From NCBI RefSeq assembly GCF_900476045.1, contig NZ_LS483440.1:1550001-1614000 (forward strand): DNA of 64,000 nucleotides. Reading direction: 5' to 3'. Below the pieces are notes generated by a model that made no database searches, was not told the DNA's origin, and was given only the letters and a program-made list of their open reading frames with translations. Positions 6,625 through 15,473 of this stretch are shown here, piece by piece (within the stretch, counting starts at the first letter, position 1; each line of letters opens with the position of its first letter). Position numbers and translations under genes: made by a program. Origin of the DNA: Gemella morbillorum. GTDB taxonomy: Bacteria > Bacillota > Bacilli > Staphylococcales > Gemellaceae.

Positions 6625-9437
6625 TATATCTTCTCCTGTGTAAAATATTCATACATATCTTCCCTAAGCGGTGTCTGAATTTTATAGAAAAATTGAATAA
6701 CTGTATCGCCACTTTTTTCTCTATGAACCAACTCTGGTTTCCCTACTGTTTTCATCTCTCCAAGGAAATAGAATATTCTTGCTCCATCTTTATCATCTTT
6801 ATTTTTTCTCATAAATAGATAAATCTTTGTTTCATCTTTATAGAAATATTCACATTCTCTTGATTCTAAATTACGACGTGGTTTCGACATTGATGTAAAA
6901 CCGTTGTCTGGTAAAAATCCATGGACATAATCATGGTTGAATGAATTTTCATCTATATCATAATTGATAAATACCGGTAAAGTTTTTGTCTGTTCATCAT
7001 ATTTATAGCCACCAATAGCTAAAGGTACGTAATTGATACTCCAAGAGAAAAGTTTACAAATATCTTCAAAACTATATTTTTCATAAAGGACAAAATTAGT
7101 ATCCCTATATAGATTAGCTTTATAATATTTGTTATATCTATAAATTCCATATTCTACTAATTCTGTCAACAATGTTCTAAAAATATCTGACTGCAATTCT
7201 TTTTCTAATTCTTTTGATGGTTTTACCACCTTGTTATACTCATCTAAAAATATACAGTCATTAAATTTCTTTTTCGTAACACTGCTCGTTACAAAATTAT
7301 TTGTAAGAATCTTCCTACTTACCTCAAGTTCATAATCAGCGATTAATTTAGTATAATCTGTAAGCATCACACCTCTAAAATCCTCTTCAAGACTTTGAGA
7401 ATTTTTTAAGATTAACCTTAAAAGTATCAGCTCTTCTATTTTCTTGCTTAAGATTAAATTAGTTGATACGAAATTCAGCATATTTTCTGCTGTTTTTGAT
7501 AGTTTCCCATTGTAGCTATAATCTCGGTCTTTTTTAGATAAAAACGCATAATAACTACCTGCGACCTCAAAAATCTTTTTAATATCTAGCGTGTCATAAT
7601 TTTCAAAGTCATAATAGGTTGGAATCCTACCGAGTTTATTTTTTAACTTGTTGTACTCATCAGAAATAAATAACCATGTATTCAATTTCACATTATCAAT
7701 TGCGCTATATATTCTTTGTTTTGATATATTGTCAAAATGGATAGTCGACATTCCTGGTAAATACCTATTCCCTTGTGATAGGAACTTACGAGCTGTATCT
7801 TTATCATAAGTTCTATCTCCTGATAGGGCAATCGGTATTAAAAAGTTATTTTTGTAGTTTGCGATAAAGTCTATTATTACAACAAAATCTTTGTCTTTAT
7901 TTTTCCTTAAACCACGACCTAACTGTTGGATAAAAATTATCGCACTTTGTGTTGGGCGGAGCATAACCACTTGATTAACTTCTGGAATATCTATACCTTC
8001 ATTAAAAATATCTACGGTAAAAATATAATCTAATATATCTCCCGAGTCAGCTATTAGCTTCTCAATTTCTTTTTCGCGTTTTTCCTGACCATCTTCACCT
8101 GTTAAACTAGTAGTTCTAAATCCTCTACTATTAAATGCATCGCTAAGTATTTGTGCTTCTCGTTTAGAAGAACAAAATACTAATCCTTTTACTCTGTCCC
8201 CCGAATAGCCATAGTAATTTATTTTATCAATAATATGATCCACTCGCTTATCAGAGGTTAATCTTGTAAAATCACTAAGTTCATCTAGCGTTTCGCCATC
8301 TACTATCAAATCGCTAATTCCAAAATAGTGAAACGGGCAAAGAAGGTTATTTTCCATCGCTTCTTTTAAGCGTACCTCATAAACAATATTGTTATTAAAT
8401 AACTCGTAAATATTAAAGCTATCTGTTCTATCCGGACTTGCTGTCATTCCCAAATAAAAAGTTGGCTCAAAATAATCTATTATTGTTAAATAACTTTTCG
8501 CCCCCGCTCGATGTACCTCGTCAATAATAATCTCGTCGAAGCAATCTTTAGAAAAATTTTTAAACACTTCAGACTTGGATATTGTTTGGACTGTCGCAAA
8601 AATAAAATCCGCTTCTATATTCTTATTTTTACCTGTAAGAAGTCCATATGTACGACTGTTCCCAAAAATAATTTTAAAAGTTTCCAAAGCTTGCCTTGCA
8701 ATCTGTTCACGATGAACAATAAATAAAATTCTTTTGGCATTTATATTTTTCATCGCAAAAGCTGCTGCAAATGTCTTACCAGTACCAGTAGCAGACACAA
8801 GTAATCCTCTATTATCTTGTTCTCGTAGCTTTTTAAAGTTTTCTATAAAACTTTGTTGCATCTCATTTGGACTAATTTCATCGGTAATATTATCTATTGT
8901 TTTAAGAGTTTGTTGCTTATTGTTCAAAAACTCAACTTTATATTTATCTTTTACGCTAGCATAGTCTTCCGACATATTCCATAATGTATGAAATTCTTCT
9001 AATATACTTGAACATAGCTGATTATCTTCTTCAACAAATGTATTCCATTCTTTGTTAATCGTTAATGCAGCACTCGTTAAGTTCGAACTACCTAACAAAA
9101 TATTCCAAGAGTCTTTTTTCTTAAACAAATAACCTTTTGTATGAAAACCATGATTATCTTTCGAACTAGCATACATTCTTAGCTCTATATTTTTAAAAGT
9201 AGCTAGTTTATCTAAAACTTTTGGTGTGTTAAAATACAAATAATCTGTTGTCAATATTTTCCCACGAATATTTCTTTCTTCTAAGTTTTTTAAAGTTTGA
9301 AGCAGACTTGTCAAACCACTTTCCGAAATAAATGCCACGCTAAAAATAAATTCATCGCATAACTCTAACTCTTTTTCAAGGGTACTAAGTACTTTTTTCG
9401 CTTCTAAATGATTATTATAAATAAAAGTATTTTTCAT
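6624..9437 (-). CDS. PLD-nuclease/SF2 helicase fusion (DUF3427-type)
   Basis: 937 aa. The N-terminal phospholipase D-like domain (residues 1-170) has the HTKG...GSSNLT half-motif (His99, Lys101, Ser117, Asn119). The superfamily 2 helicase core follows: Walker A SATGTGKT (216-222), DEVH box (306-309), GMTASPDRTD, and motif VI QQLGRGLRKNKDK. The C-terminal 400 residues resemble the DUF3427 tail of this architecture. Proteins of this type are generally linked to DNA restriction, repair or mobile-element defence, but a function is not established. It sits 32 nt downstream of folP and is coupled to a GNAT gene. Confidence 0.85.
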   Translation of the reverse strand: MKNTFIYNNHLEAKKVLSTLEKELELCDEFIFSVAFISESGLTSLLQTLKNLEERNIRGKILTTDYLYFNTPKVLDKLATFKNIELRMYASSKDNHGFHTKGYLFKKKDSWNILLGSSNLTSAALTINKEWNTFVEEDNQLCSSILEEFHTLWNMSEDYASVKDKYKVEFLNNKQQTLKTIDNITDEISPNEMQQSFIENFKKLREQDNRGLLVSATGTGKTFAAAFAMKNINAKRILFIVHREQIARQALETFKIIFGNSRTYGLLTGKNKNIEADFIFATVQTISKSEVFKNFSKDCFDEIIIDEVHRAGAKSYLTIIDYFEPTFYLGMTASPDRTDSFNIYELFNNNIVYEVRLKEAMENNLLCPFHYFGISDLIVDGETLDELSDFTRLTSDKRVDHIIDKINYYGYSGDRVKGLVFCSSKREAQILSDAFNSRGFRTTSLTGEDGQEKREKEIEKLIADSGDILDYIFTVDIFNEGIDIPEVNQVVMLRPTQSAIIFIQQLGRGLRKNKDKDFVVIIDFIANYKNNFLIPIALSGDRTYDKDTARKFLSQGNRYLPGMSTIHFDNISKQRIYSAIDNVKLNTWLFISDEYNKLKNKLGRIPTYYDFENYDTLDIKKIFEVAGSYYAFLSKKDRDYSYNGKLSKTAENMLNFVSTNLILSKKIEELILLRLILKNSQSLEEDFRGVMLTDYTKLIADYELEVSRKILTNNFVTSSVTKKKFNDCIFLDEYNKVVKPSKELEKELQSDIFRTLLTELVEYGIYRYNKYYKANLYRDTNFVLYEKYSFEDICKLFSWSINYVPLAIGGYKYDEQTKTLPVFINYDIDENSFNHDYVHGFLPDNGFTSMSKPRRNLESRECEYFYKDETKIYLFMRKNKDDKDGARIFYFLGEMKTVGKPELVHREKSGDTVIQFFYKIQTPLREDMYEYFTQEKI

Positions 9438-9469
9438 CTTAACCTCCTTTCTTAGTATTTCTCTATATT

Positions 9470-10273
9470 TTATCCATTTATTATTTCATAAGTTATCAAT
9501 GCTTCTTTCATAACTTTTACATTATGAACACGTACCATTCTCGCTCCACGACGTATTGCCTCTAAAGATAGTGTCGCAGTAACTATATCCCGTTCTTTAG
9601 GGTTAGTATTACCTCCTAAAACGTAATCCGTCGTTCTCTTTCTACTTACCGCATATAAAATCTCGTAACCTAGAGAGTTTAACGAGTCTAATTTTCTAGT
9701 AATCTCTAAATTAGCTTCAGCAGTCTTACCAAATCCCATTCCTGGATCGATTATTATATTTTCTTTTTTAACACCAGCAGCAAGACAAATATCTAAACTT
9801 TCCCCAAGTTCACGAACGACTTGTTCGACTTCACTACCTTCTTCTACGCCACCATTATGCATAATAACAATCGGTATATCATACTTTGCAGCAACCTCTG
9901 CCATATTGCTTCCTTTTGCTCCATTTACATCATTAAGCACGTCAACACCAGCTTTAATCATATATTCAGCAACAGCTGGTTTATAAGTGTCTATACTAAA
10001 GCATGCTTCAGGAAACTCGATACGTAAAATTGGAAAAACTCTTTCCAAACGGCGAAGCTCCTCATCTTCTGAAATAGCAGTTGAGCCAGGTCGTGTTGAT
10101 TCTGCTCCTATGTCAATAATATCAGCACCTTGATTAATCATTTCTTTTACCCCAGCTATCGCTGCTTCTACATCAAAAAAATCTCCCCCATCCGAAAAAG
10201 AATCCGGAGTGAAATTCAAAATCCCCATTATCAAATATTTTTTTTCATCTAAAAGTTTTTTCAATTTAGTCAT
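9470..10273 (-). CDS. folP: Dihydropteroate synthase
   Basis: 267 aa; condenses 6-hydroxymethyl-dihydropterin pyrophosphate with p-aminobenzoate in folate synthesis and is the sulfonamide target. All family motifs are present: MGILNFTPDSFSDGG, DIGAESTRPGS, FSIDTYKP, DVNGAKG, IIDPGMGFGKT and the terminal RVHNV. The ribosome site is GGGGA. Other folate genes are not adjacent, apart from folC on the other strand about 1.2 kb away. The PLD-helicase gene follows after 32 nt and is probably cotranscribed. Confidence 0.97.
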   Translation of the reverse strand: MTKLKKLLDEKKYLIMGILNFTPDSFSDGGDFFDVEAAIAGVKEMINQGADIIDIGAESTRPGSTAISEDEELRRLERVFPILRIEFPEACFSIDTYKPAVAEYMIKAGVDVLNDVNGAKGSNMAEVAAKYDIPIVIMHNGGVEEGSEVEQVVRELGESLDICLAAGVKKENIIIDPGMGFGKTAEANLEITRKLDSLNSLGYEILYAVSRKRTTDYVLGGNTNPKERDIVTATLSLEAIRRGARMVRVHNVKVMKEALITYEIING

Positions 10274-10310
10274 TGTTATCCCCTATAATATTCTTTACTA
10301 TATAAAATAT

Positions 10311-10319
10311 ATTATAACA
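10311..10319 (-). promoter_or_regulatory. Extended -10 promoter of folP
   Basis: TGTTATAAT on the - strand, about 40 bp before the folP start. No convincing -35 element at the right distance, so an extended -10 (TGn) promoter is the likely form. Confidence 0.5.
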
Positions 10320-10337
10320 TACGCAAGTAAATTTATT

Positions 10338-10377
10338 GAAAAAACAAGTTCTAGCCTAGACTAAAACTTGTTTTTTC
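10338..10377. terminator. Orphan strong hairpin between divergent genes
   Basis: Perfect 13-bp stem GAAAAAACAAGTT / AACTTGTTTTTTC with a U-run on either strand and an inner CTAG/CTAG sequence. It has the form of a bidirectional terminator, but lies between two divergent genes (folP and the TVP38-type gene) and upstream of the folP promoter, so neither flanking gene would use it. Confidence 0.6.
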
Positions 10378-10423
10378 ATCTTTCCATACTTGTCCTGCAG
10401 TCACTCTCTAGAAAACTATTATA

Positions 10424-10453
10424 TTCACCTTTTCCCAAACTTTATGTTATACT
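10424..10453 (+). promoter_or_regulatory. Possible promoter of the TVP38-type gene
   Basis: TTCACC (10424-10429), 18-bp spacer, TATACT (10448-10453). The -35 is weak. Confidence 0.45.
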
Positions 10454-10501
10454 ATTTAAGTAGGAAAACATGAAGATACATTTATAATTAAAGGAGAAAA
10501 T

Positions 10502-11047
10502 ATGCAAAACTTTATTGAACAATTTGGTAATTGTGCACCTATAATATTTTTATTATTAGCATCTATTCTCCCTGTCTTTCTATTCCCACCAGGAATTTTT
10601 TCTGTTATCGGTGGTCTTTTATTTGGATTTAAGCTAGGTGCTGTCCTAACTATAATAGCCGCAATTATCTACACTAATATAATGTTTCTTATTTCTAGAT
10701 ATTTTGCGAGAAATAAAATTGAAAATTTTTTAGAAAAACGTCTTACCTTAAAACAGTTTAATAGAATTTTCGGTCTAAACGACAATAAACTCGCTACCTT
10801 TTTGATTATTTGTAGACTTATTCCGATATTACCAAACAGTGTTGTTAGTTATTCTTATGGACTTACTAGAATATCATTTAAACATTATTTTATAGCCAAC
10901 CTTATCGGTCTTATTCCCGGTCGATTAATTTGGTTAAATTTTGGTTCGAAATTAAATAATATCTGGAGTTTAGAATTTTTAACGGCAGCTGTTTTAATAG
11001 TAGCTTTTATCGGAATAGGTGCTATAGTCGCAAAAAATATGGAATAA
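10502..11047 (+). CDS. TVP38/TMEM64 family (VTT/DedA-like) membrane protein
   Basis: 181-aa integral membrane protein with about five hydrophobic segments. The central LFGFKLGAVLTIIAAIIYTNIMFLISR stretch (split here as GFKLGAVL and SRYFARNKIENFL) and the RLIPILPNSVVSYSYGLTRI motif are typical of the VTT domain, whose members are lipid scramblase or flippase candidates. The start follows AAGGAGAAAAT. The last two codons and the stop (ATGGAATAA) coincide with the start of the downstream tandem repeat. Confidence 0.82.
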   Translation: MQNFIEQFGNCAPIIFLLLASILPVFLFPPGIFSVIGGLLFGFKLGAVLTIIAAIIYTNIMFLISRYFARNKIENFLEKRLTLKQFNRIFGLNDNKLATFLIICRLIPILPNSVVSYSYGLTRISFKHYFIANLIGLIPGRLIWLNFGSKLNNIWSLEFLTAAVLIVAFIGIGAIVAKNME

Positions 11048-11083
11048 AAGGAGAACGGCTCGTCAATTGACGAGCCATATATT

Positions 11084-11155
11084 ATGAAAAAAATATTATT
11101 AACTTGTTATAGTTATATTATATATTCTGAACTTTACATAAACTTTATACTATAA
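11084..11155 (+). CDS. Candidate micro-ORF in repeat copy 1 (23 aa)
   Basis: ATG at 11084, stop TAA at 11153. The peptide starts MKKILLTCYSYIIYS and is hydrophobic. No ribosome site lies directly upstream, but AAGGAG sits on the far side of the hairpin; if the hairpin folds, the effective spacing to the ATG becomes about 10 nt. Translation is speculative. Small hydrophobic peptides in tandem repeats recall type I toxins, but no antitoxin RNA is evident. Confidence 0.3.
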   Translation: MKKILLTCYSYIIYSELYINFIL

Positions 11156-11256
11156 CTAAAGTTTAGTTAAAAATTATTTTTTTCTGCTATTTACTTTTTT
11201 ACATTAACATTATGGAATAAAAGGAGAACGGCTCGCCAAACGACGAGCCATATATT

Positions 11257-11328
11257 ATGAAAAAAATATTATTAACTTGTTATAGTTATATTATATATTC
11301 TAAACTTAACACAAACTTTATACTATAA
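11257..11328 (+). CDS. Candidate micro-ORF in repeat copy 2 (23 aa)
   Basis: Same position in the second copy and same length. The first 15 residues are identical to those of copy 1; differences lie in the C-terminal third (Glu to Lys, Tyr-Ile to Asn-Thr), with the frame kept open. The frame conservation is weak evidence for coding because the copies are young. Confidence 0.3.
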   Translation: MKKILLTCYSYIIYSKLNTNFIL

Positions 11329-11438
11329 CTAAAATCTAGTTAAAAATTATTTTTTCTACTATTTACTTTTTCTGCTTAGCATTATAGAATTAAATGTATA
11401 AAATCAGAAGATATAGTCTTCTTAGGAGTTAATTTATT

Positions 11439-12872
11439 ATGAATTTAAAATGTAAAACTAAAATTGAAAACTTTTTAACAAAAAATAATTTAGTAGATAA
11501 CTACAATATTTTAGAATTATTAGAAGAACAAAACCTAGAAAATATTATCGATAAACTAGAATCCCTTCCTCAAGATGAGTTGACCAACTTCGCACTGGAA
11601 TATGTTTGTGAAGAGCTTCTTATTACCGCTTCTTATAAAATAGAGCGCACTGGAATGAAGCTTGGTCTACATCGTATGGAGCATGTTTTGGCTCTATTCA
11701 ATAATCCTGAGCATGACTTGAAAGTTATTCATGTCGCGGGAACTAATGGGAAAGGTTCTACATGTTCTTATATAAAAGACGTACTAAAAACAAAATACCG
11801 CGTTGGTCTTTATTCTAGTCCTGGCATGCTAAGTTTTAACGATCGTATTCGTATTAACGATGACTTTATTCCATACAAAGAAGCATATCGTCTCTATAAA
11901 GAAGTTGTTAAAGTTTATGATGCAAATAATCATGACCCTAGCGATAAGCTTTCTTTCTTTGAAATTATTACAGCAGTTGCTCTACTATATTTCAAAGATC
12001 AAAAAACAGATTTTGTTATTATGGAAGTTGGTCTTGGCGGGCGTTATGATGGAACAAATATTTTTAAAGAAAAGCTATTGTCGATTATTACAAAAATTGG
12101 ATTAGACCATACTGCAATACTAGGTGATTCTTTGGAAAAAATCGCCTACGAAAAGGCCGGTATTATCCAAGAAAATGATAACGTCCTTATCTATCCAGCT
12201 GATAATAGTGTTGTAAATGTTATTTCTAATATTTGTAAAGAAAAAAATGCAAATTTCTCTATTCTAGACGAAAATAATATAGAAATAAAAGATATTGGTG
12301 CTCGTGGCAATAAATTTAGCTTTAGAAATATCGACTATACCACAAAAATGGTTGGTCAACATCAAATTTACAATGCATCTCTAGCACTAGCAGCAATCTT
12401 TAATCTGCGCTCTCGTGGTATTATCGATATAGATGATAAAACAATTAGTTCTGCTTTAGCTTTGTCTACTTGGGCAGGTCGCCTAGAATGGATTCGTCCG
12501 AATATCCTACTAGACGGAGCCCACAACAATGATGGTATTAGCAGTTTGGTCAATTACCTTAGTGCTAACAACTTCCCAAAACTAAAAATCTTGTTAGGTA
12601 TCCTTGAGGATAAGGACTATGAAGATATGGTGACTAAGTTAAAAACTATTCCCGCTGAGTTTTCTGCAACTAAAGTTCCTATTGAAATCAAAGAATCGAA
12701 CTTGGATAATCTTGTTCGTAGTTTTAATGATACATTTGTTACTAAATATGAAAATTATGAACTAGCTCTTTCTAAGCTTATTCCTAATTTAAAAAGTGAT
12801 GAAGTACTTTTAATTACAGGTTCGCTATATTTAATCTCGGCAGTTAGAGCAGAAATCTTAGAAAAATACTAA
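11439..12872 (+). CDS. folC: Folylpolyglutamate synthase / dihydrofolate synthase
   Basis: 477-aa Mur-ligase-type ATPase that adds glutamate to folates (and to dihydropteroate in bifunctional forms). P-loop AGTNGKGS at residues 100-107, the SSPGMLSFNDRIRIN folate loop, GLGGRYDGTN and the later LDGAHNNDG motif are all present. Family members usually reach the P-loop by about residue 50, so this protein has an N-terminal extension of about 50 residues. The chosen ATG has AGGAG at 10-nt spacing and the extension reads as normal coding sequence. Terminator follows directly. Confidence 0.94.
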   Translation: MNLKCKTKIENFLTKNNLVDNYNILELLEEQNLENIIDKLESLPQDELTNFALEYVCEELLITASYKIERTGMKLGLHRMEHVLALFNNPEHDLKVIHVAGTNGKGSTCSYIKDVLKTKYRVGLYSSPGMLSFNDRIRINDDFIPYKEAYRLYKEVVKVYDANNHDPSDKLSFFEIITAVALLYFKDQKTDFVIMEVGLGGRYDGTNIFKEKLLSIITKIGLDHTAILGDSLEKIAYEKAGIIQENDNVLIYPADNSVVNVISNICKEKNANFSILDENNIEIKDIGARGNKFSFRNIDYTTKMVGQHQIYNASLALAAIFNLRSRGIIDIDDKTISSALALSTWAGRLEWIRPNILLDGAHNNDGISSLVNYLSANNFPKLKILLGILEDKDYEDMVTKLKTIPAEFSATKVPIEIKESNLDNLVRSFNDTFVTKYENYELALSKLIPNLKSDEVLLITGSLYLISAVRAEILEKY

Positions 12873-12889
12873 CTTCATAACATAAAAAA

Positions 12890-12920
12890 CCAACCGTAAA
12901 AATTAAATTCTTACGGTTGG
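12890..12920. terminator. Bidirectional terminator between folC and the 833-aa gene
   Basis: 10-bp stem CCAACCGTAA / TTACGGTTGG with A-run before and T-run after; serves both convergent genes. Confidence 0.85.
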
Positions 12921-12949
12921 CATTTTTTGGTTAATTGGAAAATATTAAA

Positions 12950-15451
12950 TTACTTTTTATCTTTTTTTGTTTTTATTTTGCTTTTAGGCACTCTTTTAGC
13001 AGAGCCAATATTCCATACAGTTTCTTCTTGAGAAGCTATTTCTTTATAAATATCAGCACTTGCCTGCTCATTTTTTCCTACCTTAGCTTCTGACTTCTTT
13101 TTGTTTTTTGGTTCTGCAGTTTTTTTCACAGGAACGCTTTTTTTATCTGATAAACCCGCTTCTTCTGCCAACTTAGTTGCAGATTTAACTTCTACATCTT
13201 TACGCGGTCCAGAACCATAAACTGATGAATAAACTGGAGTAGGTTTGAACTTACCTACACTTCTCATTTTTGGAGTAATAATATTCGTTGTCATCATTGT
13301 AGATGTTACAGATTTATTTGATGATATATTATTATTAGAATACTTCTCAAAAATTGACTCTAGGATACGTTGGTTGTTCTCTATTTTTTCTTTGCTTACA
13401 GGTCTATAACCATGGTCTATAGTTTTATATTCACCTAGTTTTCTTCCATTACCTTTATCGAAATAGTCAAAAACATCATCAGTATAAAGTTTTTCAGTAT
13501 AGTCGATACCAATTTCCTCTTCCTCTTGTTCCTCTACTACTACTTCATCTTCTTCTAAGTGTTTTTCGACTCTCTGAACAGCAACTTCTATTGGCTCAAC
13601 TTTTTCATCAACAAACTTATCAACATCATTATTCATCGTTTTCACCTTATTACGAGGAGAAATGTCCGCTAATAATCTATCAATATCAACGTCTGTTGCT
13701 GTTTCATCCAAATGATTTTGTTCTTCAAGTTCAATAATCTCATTTTCATCTAGATGATAATCACTATATCCTTCTAGGATATCTTTTTTATGTTCTTTTA
13801 TTTCATCATAATCTTCAACTTCTATGTCTTCTATGCGCGCAGCTTTTTCCACTAAATCAATATCTTCTTCAATATCTTCTACATTATGTTCTTCCCTGAA
13901 CTCTTTTAGATTTGTGTTTAATTTTTCTATTTCAGGTAAAGTCTCTTCTTTTTTGAAAATATCAATATTCTCCGCTTCGATAAGCTCGTCTAAGGCTGTT
14001 TTTTCTACTGTTTCTGCTCTTCTACCTTCATACAAGTCTTTTCTAAAATCTTCTACCTCTTTTGTCGCTTTAATAGTTTCATCAAAACGCTCACCTACTA
14101 GCTTTTTACTAGTTCTATCAATATCATCTTCAAAAAGATCATCATTTCCTTCTAAGATATCATCAACAGTAGTATATTTAACTTTTTCACGACGTTCACC
14201 TTCTGCATCTACAGTGCGAACTTCTAATTCCGGTACAGATCTTTGATGGCTTTCTTCTTCTTTAACTTTAATCTCATCAAAAAGTTCATCTAATTCTTTA
14301 TCTTGTTTATATAATACGTTGTCTTTTTGTATTTTATCTTCACGACGTTCTAATTTATTGAAGTTTTCACTTAACTCAGCACGTGCTTCTTTGTTTTTAG
14401 TTTCTCTAACTTCTAAATCTTGTTCAGCAGATGATTCTTTTGATTCATAAGCTTTAGCTATCTCATTTTTCAAATCGCTATGGTCTTTTTCTAAAGCAAC
14501 ATCTGTTCCTAGAGTGTCCATCTTATGATCTTGTTTTAATCTTTTTGTTCGAACAGCTGCAAGTGTTGGATGTGTTCTTCTATCTGATTTATCTCCAAAA
14601 ATATCAACGTCTTTTATCTCAGAGTTTGCTACTCCTAGTTCTTTTAATGCATCTGTCAGACTAGTAGTATTTTCAGGTTTTTCTTCTTTTTCTAAACCTT
14701 CTTCATATTCTGATAAATCTATTTCTTCAAATTCCACATCCGTAACTTCCTCATTACGAACTCGCTCTGAAAAATCTTGTTGTTCAGTTCTCTCAAATTT
14801 TTCGCCAATTTCTTCTACGAAGTTGTCAGAAGTTGACTCATCTTCCAAGTCATCAAGTATGGCATCCAATTCTTCTTTTTCTATATCTTCTTCACTCACA
14901 CTAAATAAACGTTCTTTTAATCGGTTGAAGAATCCTTGTGGTTTTTCTTCGTACTCTTCTTCATATTCTTCATCGTCTTCCAAGTCTTCTGATAAAGTGT
15001 AATTTCCTTCTTTTTCTAACTTCTCTTCTCGTCTTTGACGCTCTAAATATGTTTTATAGTCTTCTACTTCATCGTCTTCTTCGAAATCGTCTTCAAAGTC
15101 ATCATCTGAAAATTGTTTATCATTCGAACTAGAGAATAAACCTTTTATTCGCCCCATTAATCCGCCATCGTTTTTCTCTTTTTGATATTTTTGTGGAGCT
15201 GAATATTCATCTTCTTCTGTAAACTCTATATCAAAATCTTCCGGAACACTGTATTCGTCTAGATCTATTTCTTCTTCGCGTTTTCTAGTTTCTCTTTTAT
15301 CTACAAATGATTCTTTATCAGATACTTCTATATCAAAATCACTTTCATTATTTGAGACAGGACTCTTTTCTTTTTTATCTCTTCGCCCTTCTTCAGCTTT
15401 ATAAATTTCATCTTCTTCTTCTTCTAAAAACCATTTTTTCCAATTAACCAT
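12950..15451 (-). CDS. 833-aa acidic, largely disordered protein in the SftA (YtpS) position
   Basis: Very rich in Glu, Asp and Lys, low complexity, with no signal peptide, membrane segment or Walker motif. It begins MVNWKKWFLEEEEDE. It is the third gene of ytpQ-ytpR-x; in Bacillus the x gene encodes SftA, a DNA translocase with an acidic N-terminal linker and an FtsK motor. Near residues 735-755 a motif of the form FKPTPVYSSVYG resembles the short conserved peptide I recall from SftA/FtsK linkers before the motor. The motor itself is absent and the ORF ends cleanly in a Lys-rich tail. A role at the division site is inference. Confidence 0.6.
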   Translation of the reverse strand: MVNWKKWFLEEEEDEIYKAEEGRRDKKEKSPVSNNESDFDIEVSDKESFVDKRETRKREEEIDLDEYSVPEDFDIEFTEEDEYSAPQKYQKEKNDGGLMGRIKGLFSSSNDKQFSDDDFEDDFEEDDEVEDYKTYLERQRREEKLEKEGNYTLSEDLEDDEEYEEEYEEKPQGFFNRLKERLFSVSEEDIEKEELDAILDDLEDESTSDNFVEEIGEKFERTEQQDFSERVRNEEVTDVEFEEIDLSEYEEGLEKEEKPENTTSLTDALKELGVANSEIKDVDIFGDKSDRRTHPTLAAVRTKRLKQDHKMDTLGTDVALEKDHSDLKNEIAKAYESKESSAEQDLEVRETKNKEARAELSENFNKLERREDKIQKDNVLYKQDKELDELFDEIKVKEEESHQRSVPELEVRTVDAEGERREKVKYTTVDDILEGNDDLFEDDIDRTSKKLVGERFDETIKATKEVEDFRKDLYEGRRAETVEKTALDELIEAENIDIFKKEETLPEIEKLNTNLKEFREEHNVEDIEEDIDLVEKAARIEDIEVEDYDEIKEHKKDILEGYSDYHLDENEIIELEEQNHLDETATDVDIDRLLADISPRNKVKTMNNDVDKFVDEKVEPIEVAVQRVEKHLEEDEVVVEEQEEEEIGIDYTEKLYTDDVFDYFDKGNGRKLGEYKTIDHGYRPVSKEKIENNQRILESIFEKYSNNNISSNKSVTSTMMTTNIITPKMRSVGKFKPTPVYSSVYGSGPRKDVEVKSATKLAEEAGLSDKKSVPVKKTAEPKNKKKSEAKVGKNEQASADIYKEIASQEETVWNIGSAKRVPKSKIKTKKDKK

Positions 15452-15473
15452 AGTTACACCTCCTATTTATAAA

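Larger units (their letters stand above)
11039..11384. repeat. Tandem duplication, two copies with 173-bp period
   Basis: Copy 1 starts at 11039 and copy 2 at 11212; both begin ATGGAATAAAAGGAGAACGG and remain about 90% identical to their ends. Each holds AAGGAG, then a hairpin (GGCTCGTCAA/TTGACGAGCC in copy 1; GGCTCG/CGAGCC in copy 2), then ATATATT and a micro-ORF beginning MKKILLT. The first bases of a third copy (ATAGAATTA) may follow at 11383. A diverged relative lies at 47981-48051. This fills the gap between the TVP38-type gene and folC. Confidence 0.9.

Noticed and set aside
13824-14246. 140-codon Ser-rich ORF on the + strand
   Set aside because: Shadow of the Glu/Asp-rich 833-aa gene (acidic codons read as Ser/Phe/Leu on the other strand).
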